Source of the DNA: Stomoxys calcitrans
Lineage: Eukaryota; Arthropoda; Insecta; Diptera; Muscidae
Direction: 5' to 3'
NCBI RefSeq assembly: GCF_963082655.1
Contig: NC_081555.1
Coordinates: 21,738,643 to 21,802,642 of the forward strand
DNA length: 64,000 bases
Positions 1 through 10,139 of the stretch are shown piece after piece. The notes under the pieces are model-generated. The model ran no database searches, had not been told where the DNA came from, and saw nothing but the letters and a program-made list of their open reading frames with translations. Each line of letters starts with the position of its first letter. The stretch's first letter is position 1. A program made the translations under genes and the position numbers.

Positions 1-1640
1 ACGCTCCTTCTATTTGATGTTAAATTCTGGGATTCCCCTTTTTATACCCTCTACCATAGGATGGGGGTATACTAATTTCGTCATTCTGTTTGTAACCCCT
101 TGAAATATTCGTTTCAGACCTTGATCGTCATGACAGTCTATTTCGATCCATGTCCGTCCGTCTGTCTGTCAAAAGCACGCTAACTTTCGAAAGAGTAAAG
201 CTAGCCGCTTGAATTTTGCACAAATAGTTCTTATAGGTGTAGGTCGGTTGGGATTGTAAATGGGCCATATCGGTCCATGTTTTGATATAGCTGCCATATA
301 CAACGATCTTGGATCTTGACTTCTTGAGCCACTACAGGGCGCAATTTTTATCCGATTTGGCTGAATCTAAGACGATCTAGCCATGTCCGTCCGTCTGTCT
401 GTTGAAATCACGCTACAGTCTTTAAAAATAGAGATATGGAGCTGCTTATGGACAAGAAAAGAATCTGTGCAAGATTTCTTTTCTTGTCCATAAGCAGGTT
501 AAGTTCGAAGATGGTCTATATCGGACTACATCTTGATATAGCCTCCATATAGACCGATCCGCCGATTTAGGGTCTTAGGCCCATGAAAGCCACATTTATT
601 ATCCGATTTTGCTGAAATTTGGGATAGTGAGTTGTGTAAGGCCCTTCGACATCCTTCTTCAATTTGGCTCAGATCGGTTCAGATTTGAATATATATGCCA
701 TATAGACCGATCTCTCGATTTAAGGTTTTGGGCCCCTAAAAGGGCCCGATCCGCCGATTTAGGGTCTTAGACCCATAAAAGCCACATTTATTATCCGATT
801 TTGCTGAAATTTGGGACAGTGAGCTGTGTTAGGCCCTTCGACATCCTTCTTCAATTTGGCTCAGATCGGTTCAGATTTGGATATATCTGCCATATAGACC
901 GATCTCTCGATTTAAGGTCTTGCTCCCATAAAGGCGCATTTATTGTCCGATTTCGCTGAATTTTGGGACAGTGAGTTATGTTAGGCCCTTCGACATTTTT
1001 CTTTAATTTGGTCCAGATCGCTATAGATTTGGATATAGCTGCCATATAGACCGATCCGCCGATTTGGGGTTTTAGGCCCATGAAAGCTACATTTAATATC
1101 CGATTTTGCTGAAATTTTGGACAGTGAGTTGTGTTTGGCCCTTCGACATTCTTCTTCAATTTGGCTCAGATCGGTTCAGATTTGGATATAGCCATATAGA
1201 CCGATTTCTCGATTTAAGGTCTTGTGCCCATTAAAGGCGCATTATTGTCCGATTTCGCTGAATTTTGTGTTAGGCTCTTCGACATTTTTCTGCAACTTTG
1301 TCTAAATCGGTCCCGATTTGGATATAGATGCCATATAGACCGATTTCTCGTTTTAAAGTTTTGGCCCCATAAAAGGCGAATTTATAATACGATTTCACTG
1401 AAATTTGACACAGTGACTTATGTTAGGTTTTTCGACATCCGTGTCGTATATGGTTCATATCGGTTTATTTTTGGATATAGCTACTAAAAAGACCAATATT
1501 TTTTTTGCACAATTGAACAATGACTTGTACTTATTAGTATTTGGTCATAAGGTATGAATTTTTCATCGGATTTTGACGAAAGATGGTTAACATATATACC
1601 CGAGGTGATGGGTATCCAAAGTTCGGCCCGGCCGTTTTAC
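1..1640 (-). repeat. Muscid interspersed repeat, array of ~150-bp units
   Basis: The stretch opens with the element's end signature (tataccctctaccatagg, then a 'gtatactaatttcgtcattc' block and a TGTCCGTCCGTCTGTCTGTC block). It continues as diverged copies of a unit containing 'tatagctgccatatagacc', 'gatttaaggtcttgggccc', 'ttatccgattttgctgaaat' and 'aggcccttcgacatccttct'. At least six unit copies are readable between about 500 and 1480. It closes near 1620 with 'aaagttcggcccggccg'. Other blocks of the family lie at 7.1, 8.9, 10.2, 28.2, 29.5, 33.3, 37.8 and 43.5 kb. Short open frames in it (for example near 851-1487) are translations of the repeat, not genes. The transposon class is not evident: no terminal inverted repeat or reverse transcriptase is visible. 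Confidence 0.85.
442..497. repeat. Perfect 22-bp inverted repeat, 12-bp spacer
   Basis: Bases 442-463 are the exact reverse complement of 476-497 (arm begins ctgcttatggacaagaaaag), separated by 12 bases. It sits inside the muscid repeat array and the other units do not have it, so it arose locally. Confidence 0.9.
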
Positions 1641-2931
1641 ATCTTTTCTTTGCCATGATGAAGGCAACACCAACACATTTGTAGTAAACAAACAAATAAA
1701 CAATTTGAACACAAACAAATTTAATTTCCTTTTAATTGCACTACTTATTTACAATAAAAACAACAGAGCAACTACAAAAAAGTGGTTGGCGAAAAATCCC
1801 ATTTTTAGCAACTGACGTTGGCAACTTCAGTTGAAAGTTGCCATCCGTAATGCAAATTTGCCAACTGACAACGCAATTAAATTAAGGTTGCCATCCATAA
1901 TCGACCCATAAATAAATCTATTGTAGTTTCTTTTATAAGTGTGCCAGCAAGATTAATCTTGAAGTGAGGAGACTCTGGCGACGGAAGAGTAATGGTGGAT
2001 GTTCGAGGAATGCTAGAAAAGCTTTTAAAAATACCTGCCGACGAGACCAATATACAAACGGGGTTTCAGGTTACGCATTTCCAACAAGAAAGATTGAGCT
2101 GTCAATTCCGTATTTGAGGGAGTTGAGAACTTCAACTTCATGGACTTCATAAGATGCAAAAATACTGAAATTCGATTTTTATCCACTTACTTTCCTAGGT
2201 GATCTATCGAGATCTATATTCTGACTTCTGGTACCTCGAACAAATTCTTTTTTCTAGATTACTTCGTTAATTTTTTCCTTAAAAAAATTCGATTTTTATA
2301 TAAAAAAGAAAAAAGTTAAAATTGGATCACCATGAAAATTGAGTCATAATTTCATCTAATGGCATGCGAGATATCTACCGCCACACGAATAATATTCTTA
2401 TTTGTTGTAGCACAGTGTAATTAAAAATCGTTTATTAATAAAAATGGAATAAATAAATAATCATATACATAATAGTTTGTTTCATTTTCATTTTAAATTA
2501 ACTTGTTAGTTTTTTGATAAAAAAAATCCAAAATAAAATAAAAGAACTATACAAATAAATATATACATATAAACTAAATTCCTAAACATTTAAATCTTAC
2601 ATACGTACATCTATATATAAAGAAAAATTATATAAATTTCAAAGAAAATTTAAAAGTACGTTTACAAACGAAACCAAATAAAATAATGAAGAGAAAATTA
2701 TACATATATATGATAATAATAATAAATAATAAAAAGTTCAATTAAATAAATAAAAACAAAAAAATTATAAAGTCACATCTTGATGTTATTATTATTTATT
2801 TGGGAATTGTCTATCATCGTAAAGAAACAAAATTTTAACAATTTGGAAAATCATTATACTTTTATATTGAAATTTTGTGTTAACATTTTTTTCTTTTGGA
2901 AAGCTTAAAAATTTTAGTCCTTAGCAAATTT
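1641..2931. other. AT-rich intergenic DNA, no gene recognised
   Basis: The segment between the muscid repeat and the satellite is strongly A+T rich, especially 2270-2780, with short poly-A/T runs and 'aataaataa' words. The words 'gttgccatccgtaatg' and 'gttgccatccataatcg' recur near 1840-1900. Around 1950-2150 one plus-strand frame reads like a short protein-coding fragment (see findings), but there is no splice or start context that would support a gene. Confidence 0.6.
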
Positions 2932-5436
2932 TGTCAAAATTTTATTTCTATAGAAAATTTTATTATATAAAAAATGTTGTTGATTATTTCTATAGAAAAT
3001 TTTGTCAAAATTTTATTTCTATAGAAAATTTTGTCAAAATTTTAATTCTATAGAAAATTTTGTCAAAATTTTATTTCTTTAGAAAAATTCGTCAAAATTT
3101 TATTTCTATAGAAAATTTTGTCAAAATTTTATTTCTATAGAAAATTTTGTCAAAATTTTATTTCTATAGAAAATTTTGTCAAAATTTTATTTCTATAGAA
3201 AATTTTGTCAAAATTTTATTTCTATAGAAAATTTTGTCAAAATTTTATTTCTATAGAAAATTTTGTCAAAATTTTATTTCTATAGAAAATTTTGTCAAAA
3301 TTTTATTTCTATAGAAAATTTTGTCAAAATTTTATTTCTATAGAAAATTTTGTCTAAATTTTATTTCTATAGAAAATTTTGCCAAATTTTTATTTCTATA
3401 GAAAATTTTGTCAAAATTTTATTTCTATAGAAAATTTTGTCAAAATTTTATTTCTATAGAAAATTTTGTCAAAACTTTTAATTCTATAAAAAATTTTGTC
3501 AGAATTTTATTTCTATAGAAAATTTTGTCAAAATTTTATTTCTATAGAAAATATTGTCAAAATTTTATTTCTATAGAAAATTTTGTTAAAATTTTATTTC
3601 TATAGAAAATTTTGCCAAAATTTTATTTCTATAGAAAATTTTGTCAAAATTTTATTTCTTTAGAAAATTTTTTCAAAATTTTATTTCTATAGAAAATTTT
3701 GTCAAAATTTTATTTCTATAGAAAATTTTGTCAAAATTTTATTTCTATAGAAAATTTTGTCAAAATTTTATTTCTATAGAAAATTTTGTCAAAATTTTAT
3801 TTCTATAGAAATTTTTTTTAAAATTTTATTTGTATAGAAAATTTTGTCAAAATTTTATTTGTATAGAAAATTTTGTCAAAATTTTATTTCTATAGAAAAT
3901 TTTGTCAAAATTTTATTTCTATAGAAAATTTTGTCAAAATTTTATTTCTATAGAAAATTTTGTCAAAATTTTATTTCTATAGAAAATTTTGTCAAAATTT
4001 TATTTCTATAGAAAATTTTGTCAAAATTTTATTTCTATAGAAAATTTTTTCAAAATTTTATTTGTATAGAAAATTTTGTCAAAATTTTATTTCTATAGAA
4101 AATTTTGTCAAAATTTTATTTGTATAGAAAATTTTGTCAAAATTTTATTTGTATAGAAAATTTTGTCAAAATTTTATTTCTATAGAAAATTTTGTCAAAA
4201 TTTTATTTCTATAGAAATTTTTTTTAAAATTTTATTTGTATAGAAAATTTTGTCAAAATTTTATTTCTATAGAAAATTTTGTCAAAATTTTATTTCTATA
4301 GAAAATTTTGTCAAAATTTTATTTCTATAGAAAATTTTGTCAAAATTTTATTTCTATAGAAAATTTTGTCAAAATTTTATTTCTATAGAAAATTTTGTCA
4401 AAATTTTATTTCTATAGAAAATTTTGTCAAAATTTTATTTCTATAGAAAATTTTGTCAAAATTTTATTTCTATAGAAAATTTTGTCAAAATTTTATTTCT
4501 ATAGAAAATTTTTTCAAAATTTTATTTGTATAGAAAATTTTGTCAAAATTTTATTTCTATAGAAAATTTTGTTAAAATTTTATTTCTATAGAAAATTTTG
4601 TCAAAATTTTATTTCTATAGAAAATTTTGTCAAAATTTTATTTCTATAGAAAATTTTGTCAAAATTTTATTTCTTTAGAAAATTTTTTCAAAATTTTATT
4701 TCTATAGAAAATTTTGCCAAAATTTTATTTCTATAGAAAATTTTGTCAAAACTTTTATTTCTATAGAAAATTTTGTCAAAATTTTATTTCTATAGAAAAT
4801 TTTGTCAAAATTTTATTTCTATAGAAAATTTTGTCAAAATTTTATTTGTATAGAAAATTTTGTCAAAATTTTATTTCTATAGAAAATTTTGTCAAAATTT
4901 TATTTCTATAGAAAATTTTGTCAAAATTTTATTTCTATAGAAAATTTTGTCAAAATTTTATTTCTATAGAAAATTTTGTCAAAATTTTATTTCTATAGAA
5001 AATTTTGTCAAAATTTTATTTCTATAGAAAATTTTGTCAAAATTTTATTTCTATAGAAAATTTTGTCAAAATTTTATTTCTATAGAAAATTTTGTCAAAA
5101 TTTTATTTCTATAGAAAATTTTGTCAAAATTTTATTTCTATAGAAAATTTTGTCAAAATTTTATTTCTATAGAAAATTTTGTCAAAATTTTATTTCTATA
5201 GAAAATTTTGTCAAAATTTTATTTCTATAGAAAATTTTGTCAAAATTTTATTTCTATAGAAAATTTTGTCAAAATTTTATTTCTATAGAAAATTTTGTCA
5301 AAATTTTATTTCTATAGAAAATTTTGTTAAAATTTTATTTCTATGAAAATAAACTTTAACAAAACTTTATTTCCATAGAAAAATGTATCTTAATTTTATT
5401 GTTACCCCAAAATTTGTCAAAATTATATTTGCACTT
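2932..5436. repeat. 29-bp AT-rich satellite array
   Basis: A head-to-tail array of a 29-bp unit: TTTCTATAGAAA followed by ATTTTGTCAAAATTTTA. About 81 units fill 2985-5345, with degraded units at both edges (last ones to about 5436). TTTCTATAGAAA is a perfect 12-bp palindrome, and AAAATTTT occurs on both sides of GTC, so each unit is nearly self-complementary. Recurrent variants are C-to-G in 'tttgtataga', 'ttttttcaaaa' for 'ttttgtcaaaa', 'ctttaga', and an 'aaattttttttaaaa' unit. It separates AT-rich DNA from the 3' side of the isomerase gene, whose stop codon is about 140 bp beyond the last degraded unit. I recognise the word as common in muscid and calliphorid flies. Confidence 0.97.
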
Positions 5437-5572
5437 TCTCTCTTGTTTATCTGAAGCAATAAAAATTCTATTTTAGGCCTTATCACACTTACCCATCACA
5501 ATTTAGAAGAAAAGTAATCGCTGTGAGTTTTGCTTTAAAAAACTTCTATTAGGATTAATTAAAAATTTCTAA

Positions 5573-6547
5573 TTAAAGTTTGCTCTTATTAATACTCTTA
5601 GACTTTTTGGAAAACTCTTCGATGGCTCTGCGGTAAACCGGTCCCTGACGCAACTTGGCAATTTGCTTTAGTTCCTCATCCAATGCCTTCAATAGCTGCG
5701 GTTGTCTATGCAAACGCATCAACTGCTTTGTCGCATGCAACGATTCATATGGTAGTCGAGTATATTCATGCATTTTAGGCCAAAATTTCTCTTGTACTTC
5801 TTGTTGGCTATCATAGAGCTCGACGACAAAGCCAAATTGATGGGCCTGCTCGGCAGTGAGTTTTTCACCCAACATCAATAGCTTGCTGGCCCAGGATGTG
5901 CCAAAGAGCTGGGGAAAAGTATAGGACGAACAGGCTTCAGCACATAGTCCCAGCTGGGAGAAGGGTGTATGGAAATAAGCCGCACGGCTGCAATAGACCA
6001 AGTCACATAGAGCTGCCAATGTGAAGCCTATACCAATGCAGGGTCCATTGACCAAGCACACTGTAAGCTTGGGACAAACCAGCACTGATTTAATCAAGGA
6101 TTTTAATATGTAATTTGCCCCATAAAAATAATCCTCGGGACTTGGATAATCCTGTATTTGCTTGAGGTCATTGCCTGCACTGAATATGTCACCACACCCA
6201 GTGAGCACAACCACTTTGATGTCTTTGTTATAGGTTGCATCGGCAAATGCTGCTATAAGATCGTAGATGGCATTTCGATTTAGAGCATTTCTGCTTTGGG
6301 GTCTATTGATAGTCACAATTAAAATGTGTTCACGAAGTTCTGAGACCACTTCACGTTTTCGGATTTTTGTTGTTTCAACTTTCGACATTGTTGATAGTGG
6401 GGGTGCAGGACCAGTTGCTGGTTTTACTACTTCCGTGTCTGTTCGATACGCGCTTGCCATTTCGTGGGCTGTTTGTTTGCAACTGAAGCGAGTGAAATCT
6501 CTCCCAGTCCAAAGACCAGTTGTTGATCTGCTTGTTTTATGCTCCAT
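5573..6547 (-). CDS. Peroxisomal enoyl-CoA delta isomerase / enoyl-CoA hydratase family (ECI2-like)
   Basis: A single uninterrupted 324-codon frame encodes a crotonase-fold protein. ECI2-type enzymes move the double bond of 3-enoyl-CoA to the 2-position so that unsaturated fatty acids can enter beta-oxidation. The fold starts near residue 65 (ILIVTINRP). FSAGND at 122-127 and GPCIGIG at 168-174 form the CoA and oxyanion-hole region, and AEACSSYTFP carries the expected catalytic Glu at 204. The last three residues are Ser-Lys-Leu, a canonical peroxisomal targeting signal 1. The acyl-CoA-binding domain of mammalian ECI2 is absent. I start at the ATG at 6547 (A at -3); an upstream TTG is in frame, but a TAG lies just before it. 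The first ~53 residues are low-complexity and unlike the family, so Met54 is an alternative start giving 271 residues. No intron is seen, which fits either a fly paralogue or an old retrocopy. Confidence 0.92.
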   Translation of the reverse strand: MEHKTSRSTTGLWTGRDFTRFSCKQTAHEMASAYRTDTEVVKPATGPAPPLSTMSKVETTKIRKREVVSELREHILIVTINRPQSRNALNRNAIYDLIAAFADATYNKDIKVVVLTGCGDIFSAGNDLKQIQDYPSPEDYFYGANYILKSLIKSVLVCPKLTVCLVNGPCIGIGFTLAALCDLVYCSRAAYFHTPFSQLGLCAEACSSYTFPQLFGTSWASKLLMLGEKLTAEQAHQFGFVVELYDSQQEVQEKFWPKMHEYTRLPYESLHATKQLMRLHRQPQLLKALDEELKQIAKLRQGPVYRRAIEEFSKKSKSINKSKL

Positions 6548-7080
6548 TGTACACAAGTAGAGAAGAATATAAACACATGTGAAGAAAGACTAGATTGGGT
6601 CAAGTCGGCTTGTAGTTAGCCTTACAAAAATTAAATTTATAAGAATTTTGAAAAAATTTAAAAATAAGCCGAATTTTATGAAAATCAAATTTGAAATAAA
6701 TTGCGTCAAATTTCTACCAAATTTGTTTAAAAAATTTTAATAATGGCTAAAGTCTATCTTCTATCTATTATTATTCTCCCAAAAAAAACAGCTTTAAAAA
6801 GTGCTATATATGTTTTAGTACATTTAAAAACTAAATGAAAGAGTATGAATTTAGGTCCGTGTCATGCAGGGTTGCCACTTTTCAGGATTTAAGCAGAAAA
6901 ATGTTCAAACCGCTATAACTTAAAAACAAATAAATGGATTTAAAAACGCCTAAAGAGTTTTTTGTGCAGAGTTTCCTAAATTTTTAAACTATGTATCACA
7001 AAATTAAAAAAAAAATTAATTTTTAACCTTTTATGTTCGCCTCTTAAATTTTTTGCAATTATGTCTCAAAATATTCCTTA
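6548..7080. other. Upstream region of the isomerase gene
   Basis: This stretch would hold the promoter and 5' leader of the minus-strand isomerase gene. I see no clear TATA box. It is AT-rich, and a 'gggttgccact' word lies at about 6870. The part beyond 6850 grades into repeat-like sequence. Confidence 0.4.
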
Positions 7081-7330
7081 TTTCGTGACCTTTTTACCCT
7101 ACAAAGGAATGTGTTTCGCCCGATTTGGTCTAATACGTCGATAATTTGGACATTTCTTAACCGATTCTCACGAAATTTTGCATGAATGAAGTTCACTAGT
7201 AATGACGGGAGTAATAGGATAATCCCTATTACTCCCGTCATTACTAGTGAACTTCATAGAAATCGGTCCAGATTTGGATATAGCTCCCATATATATGTAT
7301 CGCCCGATTTGGACTAATCGTCAATAATTA
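7081..7330. repeat. Muscid repeat fragment interrupted by a palindrome
   Basis: Words of the muscid repeat ('cgcccgatttgg', 'accgattctcacgaaatttt', 'gatttggatatagctccc') flank a long perfect inverted repeat at 7186-7257. The palindrome lies exactly where the repeat unit should run on from 'ttcactagtaat' to 'aatcggtccag'. Confidence 0.75.
7186..7257. repeat. Perfect 33-bp inverted repeat, 6-bp spacer
   Basis: Bases 7186-7218 are the exact reverse complement of 7225-7257 (arm contains actagtaatgacgggagtaa). The six-base spacer would form the loop of a near-perfect hairpin. Confidence 0.93.
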
Positions 7331-8224
7331 AGTCCGTCGACCAAATTGACAATCACATCCACTTAATGTGGTTGTGCGTGTGTTTCTAGCTAATATTTTT
7401 TTTATGTGGCATGCGATACAGACAATTGCTTTGGCCAAAGTGGCTATTGATTGCCAAATTCTGGGTCTCATGCAGTTCTCTGATGTACACCGTGCGGAAC
7501 AAGATGGGTTTTCAACAAAAGGTATTTGAGAGTAGACTACGCATATTATATAAAAATTTGGGTTAATTCCCGGGAAGCACCCTAAAATTATGCCCCAATG
7601 GACATGTATACCAAACGGAACAATATGGGATTCTTATTAAAGTTATTTGAGAGTTAAATATGTATATAAATACCTTACCAGTTAGTATAATATAAATCTC
7701 AAATTTTAACACAAATTTTGAATGTTATTTACAAAATTACAATTCTATTATACCCTTTTGTGGTATAGGGTATCAAAAGAGACAGTAGTAAATAAAAGTG
7801 AACCTTATACATACATCGACAGACATGTGTGCATATCATCATTGCGAAATTATAATTCAAGATTGTTTTATTAAACGATAATGATCATTGGGCGACTCTT
7901 TGACTGATCTAATTGGTTGTTGTGGTTAAAGCATAAACAAGACTTAGTATAAAAGAAAAGATAAGAGTCTTGGGAAAACATCAACATGAATTGTGTGGTC
8001 TTTGGATAAGGCATCTGTTTTAGCTGATAAGGATCCAAAAAGAGATTCCTTACGGAAATATATATAAAAAAACCCAGAATAAAAGCTAAATACGATTAAT
8101 ATAAAAATCTTAATTATTATTTTTTTTTAATATTAAAAAAAAACCTCAACTACAATTACAAAGTAAGATATATTATATAGAAGTTTTTTTTAGAGCTATA
8201 GAAGTTTTTCAAAGAAAGAAAAAC
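7331..8224. other. Intergenic DNA, no gene recognised
   Basis: There is no coding or RNA signal that I can support here. Short words such as 'tggtatagggtatcaaaag' near 7765 resemble repeat ends. Confidence 0.5.
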
Positions 8225-8558
8225 ATAAATTTCAGAAATGCATGAAATCTTTATTTGAATCGATAGTACGGTCCATAAAATTTAATGTTTGAAGATTACT
8301 TCATGCAAATATTGACCGTGACTGCGCCGCAAATCGTCCATCCGCTTGTCCTTCCAACATTTCGTCCAATATCTCACTAATAAAGGCTTCAATGTTGTCT
8401 TCCAATGCGTCAGTTGAAGCGGGCTTGTCTGTATAACTTTGAGCTTTTACATAGCCCCACAAAAAATATTCTAAAGGCGTTAAATGCACGACCTAGGCGG
8501 CGATGTCGCCCCTCAATAAGTCCATTGTTACGCGTGCTCTGTGGCATGTGGCACCCAC
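8225..8558 (-). pseudogene. Mariner-family transposase fragment (C-terminal part)
   Basis: Read on the minus strand, the segment encodes GATCHRARVTMDLLRGDIAA, a stop codon, then LTPLEYFLWGYVK and a C-terminal tail ending shortly after DALEDNIEAFISEI. This is the last part of a Tc1/mariner transposase of the same family as the copies at 11.4, 23.7 and 45.6 kb. The third catalytic Asp, normally just before LTPL, reads His. A deletion lies between RGD and the LTPL motif, and there are stop codons. It is a dead fragment; neither element end is convincing. Confidence 0.85.
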
Positions 8559-8571
8559 TTATTGAAAAAAT

Positions 8572-8665
8572 AAAAAACTATCGGCGGAGTATTGCCTGGA
8601 TTCGAACCTGGGCACACGTATCAACAGCGAGAGCCTTTGCCGTTGTCTAGCGTTCGAAGCCATCA
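8572..8665 (-). mobile_element. tRNA-derived SINE fragment
   Basis: On the minus strand 'ggttcgaatcc' is a perfect B-box, preceded by 'gctctcgctgttgatacg' and a plausible A-box ('tagacaacggc'). Four of five T-stem pairs form around the B-box. There is no acceptor stem and no cloverleaf, so this is a SINE head rather than a working tRNA gene. It directly follows the mariner fragment. Confidence 0.5.
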
Positions 8666-8879
8666 ATACAACTTCCAAGAGATGCACTGAATCATGTGCA
8701 ACATGGAAGTAGTGTAATTGTCGCAGACAAAAAATCGTCATTACACGAAAACACATGCATTAGGAAAAGTACAGCTAATAGACAGGGTTGTCGTGCGTGG
8801 TTAATGAGGTATTTGTATCATAGAGGCATTTTTGCAATAAATACGATTCAAATACAACATTATTCGTATCATACTTGGC

Positions 8880-9542
8880 ATGGATGTTGGAAGTCATAAC
8901 ACAAGTCTTTGTTCCAAATTTCAGTGAAATCGGATGAAAATTGAGGCTTCTAGGTGCTCAAGAAGTCAATACCGGGGATCGGTTTAAAATGGGGGCTATA
9001 TACCGATTCGGATCATACTTGGCAAGGATGCTGGAAGACATAACGCAAATATTTGTTCCAAATTTAAGCTAAATCGAATGGAAATTGAGGCTCTTAGGGG
9101 CTCAAGAAGACAAATCCGGGGTCGGTTTATATGGGGCTATATTAGTTTATAGAACGACTAGGATCGTACTTGGCATGGATGTTGGAAGTCATAATACAAG
9201 TCTCTGTTCCAAATTTCAGTGAAATCGGATGAAAATTGAGGCTTCTAGGTGCTTAAGAAGACAATACCGGGGTTCGGTTTAAAATGGGGGCTATATCTGT
9301 TTATGGACCGATTCGGATCGTACTTGGATGGGAAACATAACGCTGGAAGACATAACGCAAATATTTGTTCCAAATTTAAGCTAAATCGAATGGAAAATGA
9401 GGCTCTTAGGGGCTCAAGAAGTTAAATCGGGGGATCGGTTTATATGGGGGCTATATCCAAATCTGAACCGATATGACCATTTGCAATCCCCAACGACCTA
9501 CATCAGTAAGAAGTATCTGTGCAAGATTTCAAAGCGGTTAGC
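8880..9542 (+). repeat. Muscid interspersed repeat, plus orientation
   Basis: About four units of ~150 bp are readable, each with 'catacttggcatggatgttg', 'ccaaatttcagtgaaatcgg', 'gaaaattgaggcttctagg', 'ctcaagaag' and 'gatcggttta'. The block ends with the terminal 'ttgcaatccccaacgaccta' segment. The missing outer end lies at 9894-9965, beyond a 350-bp insertion. Confidence 0.85.
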
Positions 9543-9893
9543 GTTGTTTTTGTTGTAGCCACATTTTCATGTGGAGGTTATGAGCCTCGTAAAGCTCCTG
9601 TAAGTGAGCAAGCTCGTTGCGGTCCAGAGGGTCGATCGCCGCGGAAACAGGATGGCCAATGATTATTTGAAGGCGCCAATAACCCTCCTTGTCCTATCGA
9701 GCATCATAGACATTCGGTATTTGTGCAAGAGCCGGTGCCGCCCGGCCTCTCACTGAGACTTTCCGCTCTATACCGCTGATTGTCCGCATTCCACTAACCG
9801 CAACCTGTGGACAAGCCCGATAGCTCCCAGCTTATGAACAGCAATGAACTCCACACAGATCGAACCACAATTTTCCAGCCTGTGTGGTGCTCA
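9543..9893 (-). mobile_element. Retroposon insertion with (CAA)n-like tail, inside the muscid repeat
   Basis: The block interrupts a muscid repeat: the repeat stops at 'caaagcggttagcg' and resumes at 'gttacaaacgg'. Its plus-strand left edge 'tgtttttgttgtagccac' is, on the minus strand, a 3' tail ending in 'gtggctacaacaaaaac'. A shorter copy of the same tail, with a cleaner trinucleotide run, is at 11384-11450. The interior has no reverse transcriptase motif, so a SINE or truncated non-LTR element is likely. Confidence 0.55.
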
Positions 9894-9965
9894 CACCTCA
9901 CAGGTGTTACAAACGGATTGACCAGATTAGTATACCCCCATCCTATGGTGGTGGGTATAAAAACT
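9894..9965 (+). repeat. Outer end of the interrupted muscid repeat
   Basis: Reads 'acaaacggattgaccagatt', then 'agtatacccccatcctatgg', then 'tggtgggtataaaaac'. This is the reverse complement of the opening signature at 1-100 and at 33300. Confidence 0.85.
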
Positions 9966-10139
9966 CTATAACTTTTAACTGAATAATCAGAGGTGGACAC
10001 TTTTTGCGGCAAAGTCATTGTAAATTCACTAATCCAAATCTTTCTTAAATATTAAAATCAAAACACAAATGCCTGCGTAAATTGCGAAATACGAAAAAGG
10101 TCTCGGTCAAAATTGCCAAAAAAAAAACACTAAGGAAAG

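Noticed and set aside
2270..2780. Inserted mitochondrial control region (very AT-rich)
   Set aside because: No tRNA, rRNA or mitochondrial gene sequence flanks it; plain AT-rich nuclear DNA explains it.
2932..5436. CRISPR-like array (regular ~29-bp repeats)
   Set aside because: The units are head to tail with no unique spacers, and the genome is clearly eukaryotic. It is a satellite.
6548..6556. Starting the isomerase three codons upstream
   Set aside because: That start is TTG and a TAG lies just upstream in frame; the first ATG is at 6547.
6267..6560. 97-codon plus-strand frame overlapping the isomerase
   Set aside because: It is the antisense shadow of a strongly supported gene and has no domain.
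8572..8665. Functional tRNA gene on the minus strand
   Set aside because: The B-box is perfect, but there is no acceptor stem and no complete cloverleaf. It fits a SINE head beside a mariner fossil.
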